A DNA stretch of 64,000 bases. Source: Amoebidium appalachense. Its lineage: Eukaryota > Ichthyosporea. The translations under genes were made by a program, and so were the position numbers. Below are positions 1 through 44,570 of this stretch, piece after piece (position 1 is the first letter of the stretch; the number at the start of each line of letters is the position of its first letter). The stretch lies in contig CAVNZM010000015.1 of the NCBI GenBank assembly GCA_963693365.1, forward strand, positions 3,782,001 through 3,846,000, read 5' to 3'. Below the pieces are notes generated by a model. It worked only from the letters and a program-made list of their open reading frames with translations, did not search any database and was not told where the DNA came from.

Positions 1-444
1 CACGCGTGCCTCATCCGTTTGCCCTTCCCAGCGTGTCTGAAGACAGACAATGAGACACATATATGTATAATATCAATAATAATAAATCAAAAAAATTAAT
101 AATTAAAGAAGACAAAAAGACACACAAGGGCCAATTTAAAAAAAAAATCTTCCGCTCATCCACCCATCTCTTACTCCAATTATACCACACTCTTCCCATT
201 AACTCATTTCCTGGCTAACTTGAAGCCCACTCTTGTCATTTCTTGGTATACCCCCCCCCCCCCCCCCCCCTCTCCCTTCACCCTCCCACTCTCCCCCCCC
301 TCCCACCCTCCCACACCTAAACGGCGGGATGTTTCCGCACGCAATTATGGCATTACATTGAAACTGGCCTTTTCAGGAATGGTGGTGGTGGTGGTGGTGG
401 CTGGGGGGGGGAAGGGGGGGGGAGAGGGGGGGGGGGGGGGGGAG

Positions 445-580
445 GTAAAAATGTGTTATAGGGTACGAAGTACGAAGTATCATTAACGGACAACATAATG
501 CAGAGTGCAAACCACAGAAAGTGTATGCATGATAAGCACATCCAATCCTCAGGGCACAACTCATCCACACGGAGGGAGAC
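445..580 (-). repeat. Dispersed repeat family, copy 1
   Basis: On the minus strand this reads a CCTGAGGATTGG block, a TTTGCACTCTGCAT block, a GTTGTCCGTT block and a TACTTCGTAC block, then runs into poly-C. The same ordered blocks recur in RAD54L2 introns at 15344, 18385, 21290, 22590 and 34560. No coding content. It could be a short non-autonomous element; ends and target-site duplications are not clear. Confidence 0.55.
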
Positions 581-640
581 GGGGAGGGGGAGGGGGGAAG
601 GGGGGGGGGGGGGGGGGGGGTGTGTGATTAAAGCACACAC

Positions 641-6070
<5,430 letters not shown>

Positions 6071-6339
6071 CTTTCTGTAATAAGCAACTCTGCACCGTAC
6101 TAATATAAAGTTAAGTGAAGCAATGGGTCTGTAAAGGCGGGGATAGTGGTTTGTTACGTTTACTGAATATAATTTATCGTTGCCGGTCTTGCTGAAATTA
6201 GCCGTGCGAGCCTCCTTGAAACTACAGTTTGGAGATAAGAAAGCATTGGAGGAAGGATCATGGGTGTAGGTTAGGAAGCAATAACGGAAGGACCCATGCG
6301 CTCGTTTAGAGATTCTGATGTTCTTAGGTTAATATTTAC

Positions 6340-6456
6340 CTCAGTAATCTTTCCATCGAAATACTGTTTGATAAATTTGTACAGATATTGGCATGACCTT
6401 TCAAACTTGAAAACGTAAGCCCGATGTTTGCCAAATTTCGGGTTTCCAACTTGAGC
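6340..6456 (-). other. Candidate 5' exon or upstream ORF (39 codons) on the BTB-BACK strand
   Basis: An ATG at 6456 opens MAQVGNPKFGKHRAYVFKFE and stays open for 39 codons to a GAG|GTAAAT donor-like site at 6340; unspliced it ends at a stop at 6271. The composition looks protein-like. Spliced to the acceptor-like TTACAG just before the BTB-BACK start codon it would be out of frame with that ATG, so it may be a 5' UTR exon, an upstream ORF or a separate gene. Confidence 0.3.
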
Positions 6457-6517
6457 CAAGCCCTTTTCAGACAGACTGACAGACTCTTGAGTTGACCAGG
6501 GGACGTTATATCAGAGG

Positions 6518-6531
6518 TTTTCGCGCCAAAA
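6518..6531. promoter_or_regulatory. E2F/DP-type site
   Basis: TTTTCGCGCCAAAA matches the E2F consensus TTTSSCGC on both strands. It lies between the two divergent genes, which fits cell-cycle-linked control of a chromatin ATPase. Binding is not shown. Confidence 0.55.
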
Positions 6532-6619
6532 CTGAAGCAAGTTGCATGCCATTGGTCAGATAAAAGGCGCAGTCATTGCAGATCTTGGCCCTCTGATAGG
6601 CCCAACCGCTGAACCACCG

Positions 6620-6647
6620 CACGGCCCTTTGAAAACAGAGGGCCGTG
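6620..6647. other. Perfect 9-bp stem-loop in the divergent promoter
   Basis: CACGGCCCT and AGGGCCGTG are exact inverted repeats around a 10-base loop. Possible palindromic protein site or cruciform; nothing further can be said. Confidence 0.5.
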
Positions 6648-7127
6648 ACCACCGTCACAGTAGCGGGAGTCACTGTCAGACTGTCTTCAAAAGATGCACA
6701 TGAGTAGGCTACAGAGATGTTAGCTATAGAGGTTAGCTCTAGATACTTATGTATTATCCGTGTTATCGTGTTTGCTGGAAAATAGAGGGAAAAGAAAAGA
6801 AATACGAGAAACTTATGTGTAAAGAAGCACAGTTTTGGTGGGTTCTTACATGTTCAGTGTTTCCATGCTGTTATTGAGCAATTTATGTTCGCTCAGGTGT
6901 GCTGGATTACGAAAATCTTTGACTTCGAGAAACATTAGTGTTCGCGTGTGGATAACAAACCTCACACACGATCTACGTATGTCCTGTTACAAAAGACTCC
7001 GACGCATGGGTTAATACATTGTTACACTAGTCGTCCTGAAGGAATTGGGTGTGATCGTTCTTGCTCTCCCATTTGGTGCAGGGCACATAGGCTTCAAAGC
7101 CGCTATGAAACAAAATAACACTTGAAC

Positions 7128-35870
<28,743 letters not shown>

Positions 35871-35893
<23 letters not shown>

Positions 35894-35981
35894 TAGTGGT
35901 GGGGTTGGGACGAATGCGGCGGGTGGGTATGGTGTTGGTCAGGAGGGAGATATGGTGGAAGAACTGGATTTTGGCCTGTGA
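35871..35981 (+). other. RAD54L2: Probable true RAD54L2 C-terminus, displaced by a G-run indel
   Basis: The annotated frame stops at TAG 35891-35893, 13 bases after a G8 run (35872-35879). With seven Gs the frame would instead read GGMYGGSSGGVGTNAAGGYG and end VEELDFGL at a TGA (35979-35981). That tail has the same G/N/Q-rich style as the preceding 300 residues, so I suspect a homopolymer error or polymorphism rather than the true end. Confidence 0.55.
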
Positions 35982-37080
35982 ATTTGTTTTTACGTTTTTG
36001 GTTTTTATTCGCGGGGCCACGGTAGTGGTGGTGGGTTGGTAACACGGGAACCTGTTGCTTGTTTTTTTTGTTTTTGTAGTGACACTGTGTGTGTGTGTGT
36101 GTGTGTTTGCAAGACTCTCTCTCAGTCTCTCTCTTTGTTTCTTTCAGCTATTTATCAAGCAAGTTTGAACAACAACATTAGATTCTGACCGCATGATCTT
36201 TTTGAAGGTCCGTCGGCCTTTAACGGCTGTTTGAATTCATTTAATATTTATTTATTTGGTCATTCATATATTATCTATTAGTTTAAATACAGGCCCTGTA
36301 AGCTATTAAGTATCGAGAATGCATGGGCCAGGTCAGACTAGTGTTCGATAAAATGGCCTGCATATGTCATACCCCCTCGTTTATTCTTCACTGTATGTAA
36401 TTCCCGTGAATGTTAAGTTAGACGGCACGGCTTACTCTACCTGAGGTAATTCAGATATTTGAAGGTTTCTGAAGTTAACTTGGTATATATGCATGTGCCA
36501 TCGTATGGACAGACACTGACGGACAGATATTCTTTTGTTTTGTTTGCACTGGCAAAGTGTCCGTAGCAACAAATGGTGTGTGATTCCTCTATCGATACAC
36601 TTGAACAGTTCGGAAAACTTTAGTACTTAAAGAGCATTTGATGTATTCTCGTCTCTTATAAGACAGTCGCATTCTCGAAGTTCTGGTGGCAGCGAATATT
36701 TAATTTATCCTCTACATAAGTAACATTGGGTCCGCCGAGATATTGGTTTTGACCAAGTTGGTGACAATTTATGTTCTGAATCATTGCGTTTGGGACTCGA
36801 GCTGGCATTGTTTATTGTTTTGTCATAAATGTCACAATGCGAATGGACTTTTGGCCATGGGCCGACTCAGTCAAGAGCAATGCCATGTAGAATCTGATTC
36901 CACTAGACTAGGCTAAGTACTAAAACTAAGTTTATTTCAAGGTGTTCGTTGGCCGCAAATCAGTTTTACAATGAATGACCTGATCATGATCAAGAACATT
37001 GTTGTTGTTTCGTCAAGTCATGCAGTCAAATTATTACCACGTTTTGCATCGGTTTATGAAAAAGTTTTCGGTATTGTTGG
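35982..37080. other. 3' flank of RAD54L2, single-copy DNA without recognisable gene
   Basis: Balanced composition and almost no microsatellites except a (GT) stretch near 36090. No convincing ORF, RNA gene or consensus AATAAA was found; it may be 3' UTR and intergenic DNA. Confidence 0.5.
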
Positions 37081-37099
37081 TGCCACCTGACTCAATCAC

Positions 37100-37245
37100 A
37101 GCGCCCCCCCCCCCCCCCCCCCCCCCCCGACCACCGCCACCGCCACCACACACCGTGGCACACACACACTGACACACACACACACACACACACACACACT
37201 CAAACAACACACTCACTGTGGCACACACACACACACGCACACAAA

Positions 37246-37297
<52 letters not shown>

Positions 37298-37414
37298 TCA
37301 CCCCGGCGTGAGTCACTGGGCCGCTAGATCTGGCAGTGTACATATGTGCCTCATCGGATCAGAAACCGTCCCAAGGGGCTCGAGGGTGGTGGCCATGGGG
37401 GGGCGGGGAAGGGG

Positions 37415-37459
<45 letters not shown>

Positions 37460-37629
37460 AGCTCGAAGGGGACTCGCCAACGCCTGGAGAGAGACTGGGG
37501 GGCCCGGGGAGGGGGGGGGGAGGGGGGGGGGGGAGGGGGGGAGTTCAAGTCCTGGGTCTGAGAGAAAGAGAGAGAGGCCTAGCTAGGGGAGAGACAGAGA
37601 GCTCGGAGGGAAAGGAACGCCTGAGAGAC

Positions 37630-37707
<78 letters not shown>

Positions 37708-37726
37708 GAGAGAGAGAGAGAGAGAG

Positions 37727-37820
<94 letters not shown>
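37100..37820. repeat. Poly-C, (CA)n, poly-G and (GA)n cluster
   Basis: Poly-C 37106-37128, CA repeats 37160-37292, poly-G 37410-37458 and (GA)n 37629-37818. Confidence 0.93.
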
Positions 37821-38205
37821 TCGGGGGGAGAGAGAGTGTGTTATGTCCCCGCGGCGAGCAGTCGTGTCAATTGGATCGATTCAGATCTATTCAGATCTAT
37901 TTGCTTTGTTTACATTTCGTCGGTGCCGGCTCATCAATCAGATGTCGGTAAGTGGTGACGAGTGAACCAATCATAAATGTGATATCTGCGTATCCAATCG
38001 GATAATCGAATTCAAATTATATGTAGACGTTTCGGTTACTTGGAAACGATCTACGGTGGGAATCGCGTGAGTAGGCAGAGTTGTGAGTTCGGAAGAAACT
38101 TATGGCCTCTTCCGTGTTGATTGGAACACATAAACGCTACGGCCAGAGAGAACGAATAACTAAAGCAGGTTGTGAGTGATTGGAGAGCCTCATATTCGAC
38201 CAGTC

Positions 38206-38295
38206 ATGTCGAGGGCATCCAGGCAAAGTCCAGCTGCAGTGAGTGGTCGTTGTAAACCTGCAGCTACACATGTGAGAGACACAGCACTCCGAAAG
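38206..38295 (+). CDS. Orphan candidate first exon (30 codons)
   Basis: An ATG opens MSRASRQSPAAVSGRCKPAA and remains open to AAG|GTAACT at 38295, a fair donor, in phase 0. The sequence is basic and unlike repeats. No downstream exon could be linked, so it may be the start of an unseen gene or chance. Confidence 0.3.
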
Positions 38296-38635
38296 GTAAC
38301 TGGTAACCAAAGTCCACAAACAGGAAAAGTGCTCTACCTGTTTATTTGGAGTATATTTCGGGGCTGTGTAAGTCATAAGTCATGCAGCAGTAAAGATTAT
38401 ATATGAGTGTTAGAACCGGCAAGAGACCAAGTAATCACACACAGTAATTGCTAGCCCTGTACTAATCTGTAATATGATTAGTCGGCTAGGGAATTGTGTG
38501 ATTGGTCAAGTAATCTTGTCCGGGTCGAACACACGTATATAAACGGACGCATCGATCCTCTGAAATCCAGTTCAGAATGAACCCCGTTTTACTCTTACAC
38601 ATACACTTTACACTGAAGTGTCCGTGAGGATACTT

Positions 38636-38638
<3 letters not shown>

Positions 38639-38710
<72 letters not shown>

Positions 38711-39057
38711 CGAGTCTCAGAGACTCGAGATCTGAGAGCTCTGAGAGATCGAGAGAGAGAGAGAAGAGAGAGAAGAGAAGAGAGGAGAGAGAGGGGGGGG
38801 GGGGGGGGGGGGGGGGTTACGCTGTTTACTCGAGGCAAAGAGAGACCAGTCTTAGGTATGGGGGGGTTTTGCTCGGAATATCCCCTCAGCGGTATATCAT
38901 GATCACGTACATAGATGTCGGGTGATGATTATATATCAGGGTTTACTTTCTCTACGAGACACCATAAAGACTAAGAGAAATCAATAAGTTGGGGTTCCCC
39001 GTTATTTTTTTTTATTTTTTTTTTTCGGGCTCCCCTGGGACACTCGGTATCAGCTGG

Positions 39058-39138
<81 letters not shown>
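38639..39138. repeat. (GA)n, poly-G and (GT)n tracts
   Basis: (GA)n 38639-38706, GA-rich to 38793, poly-G 38794-38816, (GT)n 39059-39138. No gene is seen. Confidence 0.92.
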
Positions 39139-39145
<7 letters not shown>

Positions 39146-39154
39146 CTGTGTGCG

Positions 39155-40150
39155 CTAGAATTTTGTGATGATGTGTTTCTCAAGCCAATCAATACATCTA
39201 ATAAGCAGGTCGTAGTTACACGTGTTTAGTATAAAATCAAGGATGATGTAATTTTCAGGTAGGCTATATTTCTGGGTGTCTGTTGTGAATGTGACGTGTG
39301 TGTGTTGCGGTATTATGTGGTCTATCAAACTACATTTGGCGATACATGACCGTTTAAACTGGTGTGTGTGTGTGTTGTTTGGGCATGCAAACGATGCCAC
39401 CTTATACTTATTTAGATCTCCACTGTATAGCACGTGTACAGTAAAAGCGTGGTATGTGGTCAATAATACCATCAGCTAGAGAAAGACCATTTCTACAGGA
39501 AGGTAATATGTATTTGGGTGTTACACATTTGCGAGTGCCATATTTGGCAATATAGTTAAGGCGGTCATCATATATAAAACGAGACATAAGGCTTAGTTTT
39601 TCAAGGAGTATGCTTTCATCGGGTCTGGTGTCGTGTGGTATCTTTTTCCATTTGTTATATTGCGCAATTATCTTGTGATTGTGTACATGCCTAATAAGTA
39701 AGTGGCAGTCCAAAGTCACACGCACACTTTTGCGGGGTTTATCTGTATTTGTGCCCGGGGGAGAAGGAAAGTGAGAGGGAAGGAAAGAGGAGAGAGGTGA
39801 GGAGGGGACAGGTCGGATAGAGAAGAGAGGGTGGGAGGGCAAATACTTCTTAAGCGGCTTATGTGCTTATTCAATTTCAGCGCGAGGACGTGGGATACTC
39901 TAGCAGCTATTAGGACCAGACCATATATCGAGAGCGTTCTGTTTTCGGGCCCGAGGGCCTTATCTGGTTTCCTCAATCAAATCATCCTCGTTGACAAACA
40001 CCTGACAATATCAGAGGGAGAGCGTTTTCCAGCTGCAATGATGATGCTCTTTCGGCCAATCAAAAAAAAAGATTTGGAAAGAACTTCGTACGCATTTGTA
40101 AACCCCATCGGCCCTATTTCAATACCAAGCGTTGGCAGGTGGCGTGCCAT
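39155..40150 (-). pseudogene. Broken copy of an unrecognised ORF family
   Basis: Minus-strand reading: an ATG at 40150 opens MARHLPTLGIEIGPMGFTNA, meets TGA at 39979-39977, then stays open in the same frame (LRKPDKALGPENRTLSIYGL). A second long block ends at 39408, and a shifted frame continues from about 39470 to a stop at 39155. The last part, CIAKCSLIDHII and ILDFILNTCNYDLLIRCIDW, resembles the plus-strand ORF at 42550-42927. I do not recognise the family. Lack of introns suggests a retro- or virus-derived or otherwise mobile gene, but that is only inference. Confidence 0.4.
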
Positions 40151-40389
40151 ATCGTGCCATATACAACGCGAACAAACAAGTCAGGATCTCACACGCGCTT
40201 CACAGTGTATGGATGATACGCACAAGAACACGAGATAATATTTTCAGATCAGCGCACATCAGTACTATAGTGACAGTCAACAGTACATACATACATATGT
40301 ACACAAGAACACGAAATGTGTCAGTGACGATCCACACCATATTGGCGAGCTGCAACACTGACAGATCATGCAATTTTTGGAACATGAAA

Positions 40390-40507
40390 TGTGGTGACAC
40401 GGGGGGGGGGGGGGGGGGGGGGGGAGGGAGGAGAGAGAGGGAGAGAGAGAAGAGAGAGCTCGAGAGCCTCAGGGGGGTGGGGGGCCGGGGGGGGGGGGGG
40501 GGGGGGG

Positions 40508-40539
<32 letters not shown>

Positions 40540-40561
40540 GAGAGACAGAGAGAAACTCAGG

Positions 40562-40639
<78 letters not shown>

Positions 40640-41081
40640 ACGTGTGTGCCTGGCGTGTACACGAGGTTCTATGTGTAGCAGACTCCGAAGCTACCCACAT
40701 GTGAACACATGTTTTCTTCGAGCCTCATTCAACTCAACTATAACCCGAGACATACGTATACATATTTTGAAAGAGACGCTCTACAGTGACCAAAGGCAGA
40801 AATCGCCACACACATGCATGTACACACATGCACGCACACAATCATACACGCAGATGTACATGTGACTTTAATACACATGCATAAGCACCCAACCACAATC
40901 ACGAACGTGCGCGCGCGTGCGCACACACACACACACATGTACACACACACACCGTACACACACACACACACTGTAGCGCACACACACAACTTCGTGCACA
41001 CACACAAACATGTGTACACACACATATACACGCACAACACACCCACCGTGCACACACACACACACACACACGCACACACAC

Positions 41082-41113
<32 letters not shown>

Positions 41114-41417
41114 GCGTGCGCGTGCGCGCGCGCGCGCGCGCACACACGCATGTCACACACACACTGCACACTTACACATAGCGCAGGCAAACACACGGTC
41201 TGTGCAGTACTAGTCGCACAAACGCATGCACATGCGTAAACACACGCACACACGCGCACACACAACCCGAGCAGTCACACACGCGCACACAGACGCGCTG
41301 CGTCAGCGCGCACCGTAAACACTGTAACACACGCCGTACAAGCCGAGAGAGTCAGAGAGAGAGGGAGCGCTGAGAGAGAGAGAGACTCTAAGAGAGAGAG
41401 TGAGAGAGAGAGAGAGA

Positions 41418-41471
<54 letters not shown>

Positions 41472-41480
41472 GTGTGTGTA
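40390..41480. repeat. Poly-G, (GA)n, (GT)n, CA/GCGC and poly-G cluster
   Basis: Poly-G at 40401-40424 and 40480-40509, (GA)n 40510-40536, (GT)n 40566-40638, CA with (CG)n 41050-41146, (GA)n 41398-41420 and about 50 G at 41421-41470. Confidence 0.92.
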
Positions 41481-42073
41481 TATATGTGTCAAATTGATTC
41501 CACCGAGTTTGGGCCCACATCGCCGTGGGTGGAACCCACTAGATCGTTTATTATTATTATTATTATTAGCTCGGAAATGAATGAGGTCATCGGAAGTTGT
41601 TCACCGCAAATTCCAGAAGCCTCTCTCGTTTACTCTGTCAGGCAACCACGAAACACTGACGTATGTGCACATGTGCACAGCACGTCATTCTCATCCACTT
41701 GAATATTCGTCGGTACGATAGCCAGTTTTCGTATCGGTATAGCAGATAGCTTTTTTTCCCCGTCAGTTGTTTTCTGTAAAGACTACTTCATGTCCTCCAC
41801 TGGGCGGCTGTGGTATGGCGAAGGCATATAGCCTTGGTGTCTCTTTGTGGTAGAGAGCTAGCCTTTGTGGCCCAGATGGTCAAGCCATCGGCCTAAGGAC
41901 ACCAAAATCCCGATGGAGGAGGCCTTTTTGCGTGCCATCATTCAAGTCAGCGGCGCCAAGTTGCTGGCAAAAGGGCCGTGGCCAGATGTACGTGGGTGTG
42001 TGGAATGTGTTGGAATTTTTGCACGTACATGTGTGGATGCATGTGCGCGTGCAGCCTGGCTTGAACGGTCATA

Positions 42074-42122
42074 CTATATGATCCTCTATTCAATTATCCT
42101 ATATGATCCTCTATTCAATTAT
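42074..42122. repeat. Tandem duplicate of a 25-bp unit
   Basis: CTATATGATCCTCTATTCAA with TTAT(C) occurs twice head to tail. Confidence 0.85.
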
Positions 42123-42549
42123 ATAGACGATGCTGTATAGGAAATCAAGCTGAAGTAAAAAACTTCGGTTATTATTGCAAGTCTAGCATACGTGGAAAGT
42201 AAACGATATTTGTTCTCTGTACACTCGTGTAGCTGCCTTCCCCGGATCCGCGCCGGTTGGAACTTGGGGCCTTAGAATCCGATCCGGGATCTCAACGATC
42301 ACCAAAATGGGCCAACAAAAAGTGCGAGACTCTTATATGATTGGTTAATACATTTGATTGGTTAAAGAAAATTATCAAATTGGACGGTCATGACGAACAT
42401 TCTAGACACCTTTTCGATCCTTTTGCGCACTCACACCACCATCACAACGCATACACGAACTTCAGCCCCCTGCCAGACAAATTTGCAAGACATTGACCAT
42501 ATATGGTCAAAGTATACCATCCGCGCGGAGATTTCAACATTTAGCCTAT

Positions 42550-42927
42550 ATGGCGGATACGGTTAGACAATCTCGCTCCTATATAGATTCGTTTATTCAT
42601 GATGTTGTTTCGTATAAATATGCAATGATGATTATGTCTTGGCGTTGTAATCGGTTTTTGGTGTCTCCTGCTCGTATGTGTAATATGTGTGGGGGACGGG
42701 TGACTCGCGGATGCATATCTATCAATAAGTGTGACCTGTTAGCTAATGTGGTAGAACCGGAGGTTATGGGCGACTTTATTCTCTTTTCTACTTCCCTCCC
42801 CCAGTATATCCGTTATAAAATGACCGTGTTAGATCACCTTATTAATGCTGCACAGTATGATATTGTGATACGGTGTCTTAACTTTCTCTCGGAGCTACCA
42901 ATGCTAGCTTCTGCTTATTATCCATAA
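42550..42927 (+). CDS. Hypothetical 125-residue protein, intact member of the unrecognised ORF family
   Basis: The ORF (MADTVRQSRSYIDSFIHDVV...) can be extended upstream without an ATG to 42493. It contains CNMCGGRVTRGC, INKCDLLANVVEP and VLDHLINAAQYDIVIRCLNF. The pattern IxKCxL...(V/I)LDx(L/I)(I/L)NxxxYD(I/L)(V/L)IRC is shared with the broken minus-strand copy at 39155-39500. Codons favour T at third positions, unlike RAD54L2 and the T-box genes. No intron, no known domain recognised. Confidence 0.4.
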   Translation: MADTVRQSRSYIDSFIHDVVSYKYAMMIMSWRCNRFLVSPARMCNMCGGRVTRGCISINKCDLLANVVEPEVMGDFILFSTSLPQYIRYKMTVLDHLINAAQYDIVIRCLNFLSELPMLASAYYP

Positions 42928-42929
42928 TA

Positions 42930-43800
42930 ATCTATACTAGGGTTGTTTTATTGCTTACAGTGTACATAAGTCACTAGCTGCATTTGATTGGCTGCGCTGG
43001 AAAACCCAGTAGGCCGTCAAGTGAGGCTGGGCCCCTGACGATGTCCGCAGCAATACAAAGTGCATAAACCCCCCCCAACATGATCCCTGAGGGCCTGTGT
43101 AACTTACCTGGACTCCCTGCCTACGTACGACAAACGTCACAGGCTGCAGCATCATGATATGTACATGTAGGCTGTGGAACAGTATCATTTTCAACGCATA
43201 ACAAAAGAAAATGCGTGGTTTTATGCCCCCAAGGTGTATGCAGAAACATATACATACAGGAATAAAGAATGAATATGTGACTTCCGTCTTTTTTGGGGGG
43301 GTTCGGCCGCGACCCGGGCTGCCTGGACAGTTCGCTACGCGTACATAGCTATCATCCTGAGGGTGACAGTGTCCGACTTCACAGGTGTGGAATTTTAACA
43401 AACCCGAACCAAGTTGATGTGCACGTCAACCCGAGTACTCGGATTATAAGTGGAAGATCCATAAGTGTGTATGTTGTAGAGGGGAAATAGAGCGTGTGTG
43501 TGCATGTGCCATGGCTACAAATGCAGCCCGTCACTGCAATGCTGTGCACATGATGCTTGCATTTGTGTGCCACACGTGTACACGTACGGGTGTATCGATA
43601 TCCGCATCATGTACTACGCTAGACTAATTTCCACGCACGAACAAAATATCATGGTATACGTAGGGCTCCCTCTCGTCGTAAGGGCGTATCAGTATTTGCT
43701 GTTTAAATAGAGTTGGGAGTCAAAAGTCTGTTTACACCGTAAGCCAAATGTAAAATTATTAGTAGTGAACTGTGAAATTTTGTTAGCAGGCTATTATTAC
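42930..43800. other. Intergenic stretch without recognised features
   Basis: Moderate composition and no long microsatellite. Several short ORFs occur, none with exon-like boundaries that I would defend. Confidence 0.5.
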
Positions 43801-43802
43801 AG

Positions 43803-44069
43803 TGGCAAAGTCCCAAGGCTTCGCACGTGCACGTGCTGCCAATATTCGTCACGTACAAGTTGACTCTCGGAGGGTCGGGCGGACTCCGGAATCGGGCTGT
43901 AAATATTCACCATATGCATCTGGAAATTTCCGTGGCACTCAAGTAATGAATTTTTTTTATTATAATGACTTAAAGTCTAATGATGTGCTCGCCGAACATG
44001 AAAAAAGAGATATCCCAGATATCTTAAAAGACGACGGTCGATTACACACTCAAATGTTGAGTTCCAAAG
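43803..44069 (+). CDS. Orphan candidate internal exon (88 codons)
   Basis: Bounded by TTATTACAG| and CCAAAG|GTAAGT, phase 1 to phase 1, open throughout: GFARARAANIRHVQVDSRR then NFFYYNDLKSNDVLAEHEK and DIPDILKDDGRLHTQMLSS. It looks protein-like but shows no domain I recognise. It lies about 500 bases upstream of T-box copy 1 and does not chain by phase to that gene's first exon, which has its own ATG. Could belong to a gene spanning 38-44 kb. Confidence 0.4.
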
Positions 44070-44570
44070 GTAAGTGACCTCATACAAATATTGGAAAACA
44101 AACACTACAGTCAGACACCATATGCCATGGAATTTTGCGAGGAGGGGCTCAAGGAGAGGGGCGCAATACCTCGGAGCCAATCGAGTCTGCCTGTGACTGG
44201 AACAACTGTGCCTCGGTGGCTCCCGTTGTTCCAGTTTCGTGCACGAATAAATACGTGTGAGCATTTGCACTGCCAACTGAAGCACTCTGAACATCTGTCA
44301 TTGATTCTCTCAATTGTGCTGCACACTCTCACACTCAGACTGCCGTCTTGTAATTGATTTCAAAGTTATTCGTCATATTATCGTCAAGGGAGGAGCTGCT
44401 GCCTATATTATCTCCGCCGGAGTCCGATAACAGTTTGCCTGCCACCACCCTCTCTACTAGCAATATTGCATTGCTCAGCTGAAGTCTCTTGAAGGAATCA
44501 CTTCACGCTGGGCCGTTACACTATCCTGACTACTGCTGTTTACATTCAATATTTATTGTTTGCGACCGAG

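Larger units (their letters stand above)
6071..7127. promoter_or_regulatory. Divergent promoter between the BTB-BACK gene and RAD54L2
   Basis: About 1 kb without long microsatellites separates two divergent start codons (6070 minus, 7128 plus). It holds a textbook E2F-type site TTTTCGCGCCAAAA at 6518-6531, an inverted CCAAT box (ATTGG, 6551-6555) and a perfect hairpin (6620-6647). Head-to-head spacing and these motifs suggest shared regulation; that is inference. Confidence 0.6.

Noticed and set aside
1-220. Possible BTB-BACK exon reading RWVDERK on the minus strand
   Set aside because: No good donor follows, and exon 6 at 728-641 supplies the expected WVKxP segment.
39831-40238. Plus-strand ORF of 135 codons
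   Set aside because: The opposite strand gives the more coherent reading, adjoining the unrecognised ORF family; I could not support both.
41850-41910. tRNA-like A-box sequence (TGGCCCAGATGGTCAAGCC)
   Set aside because: No matching B-box or cloverleaf could be built; a decayed tRNA-derived SINE remains possible but is not supported. The same applies to GTAGCTCAGATGC near 855.
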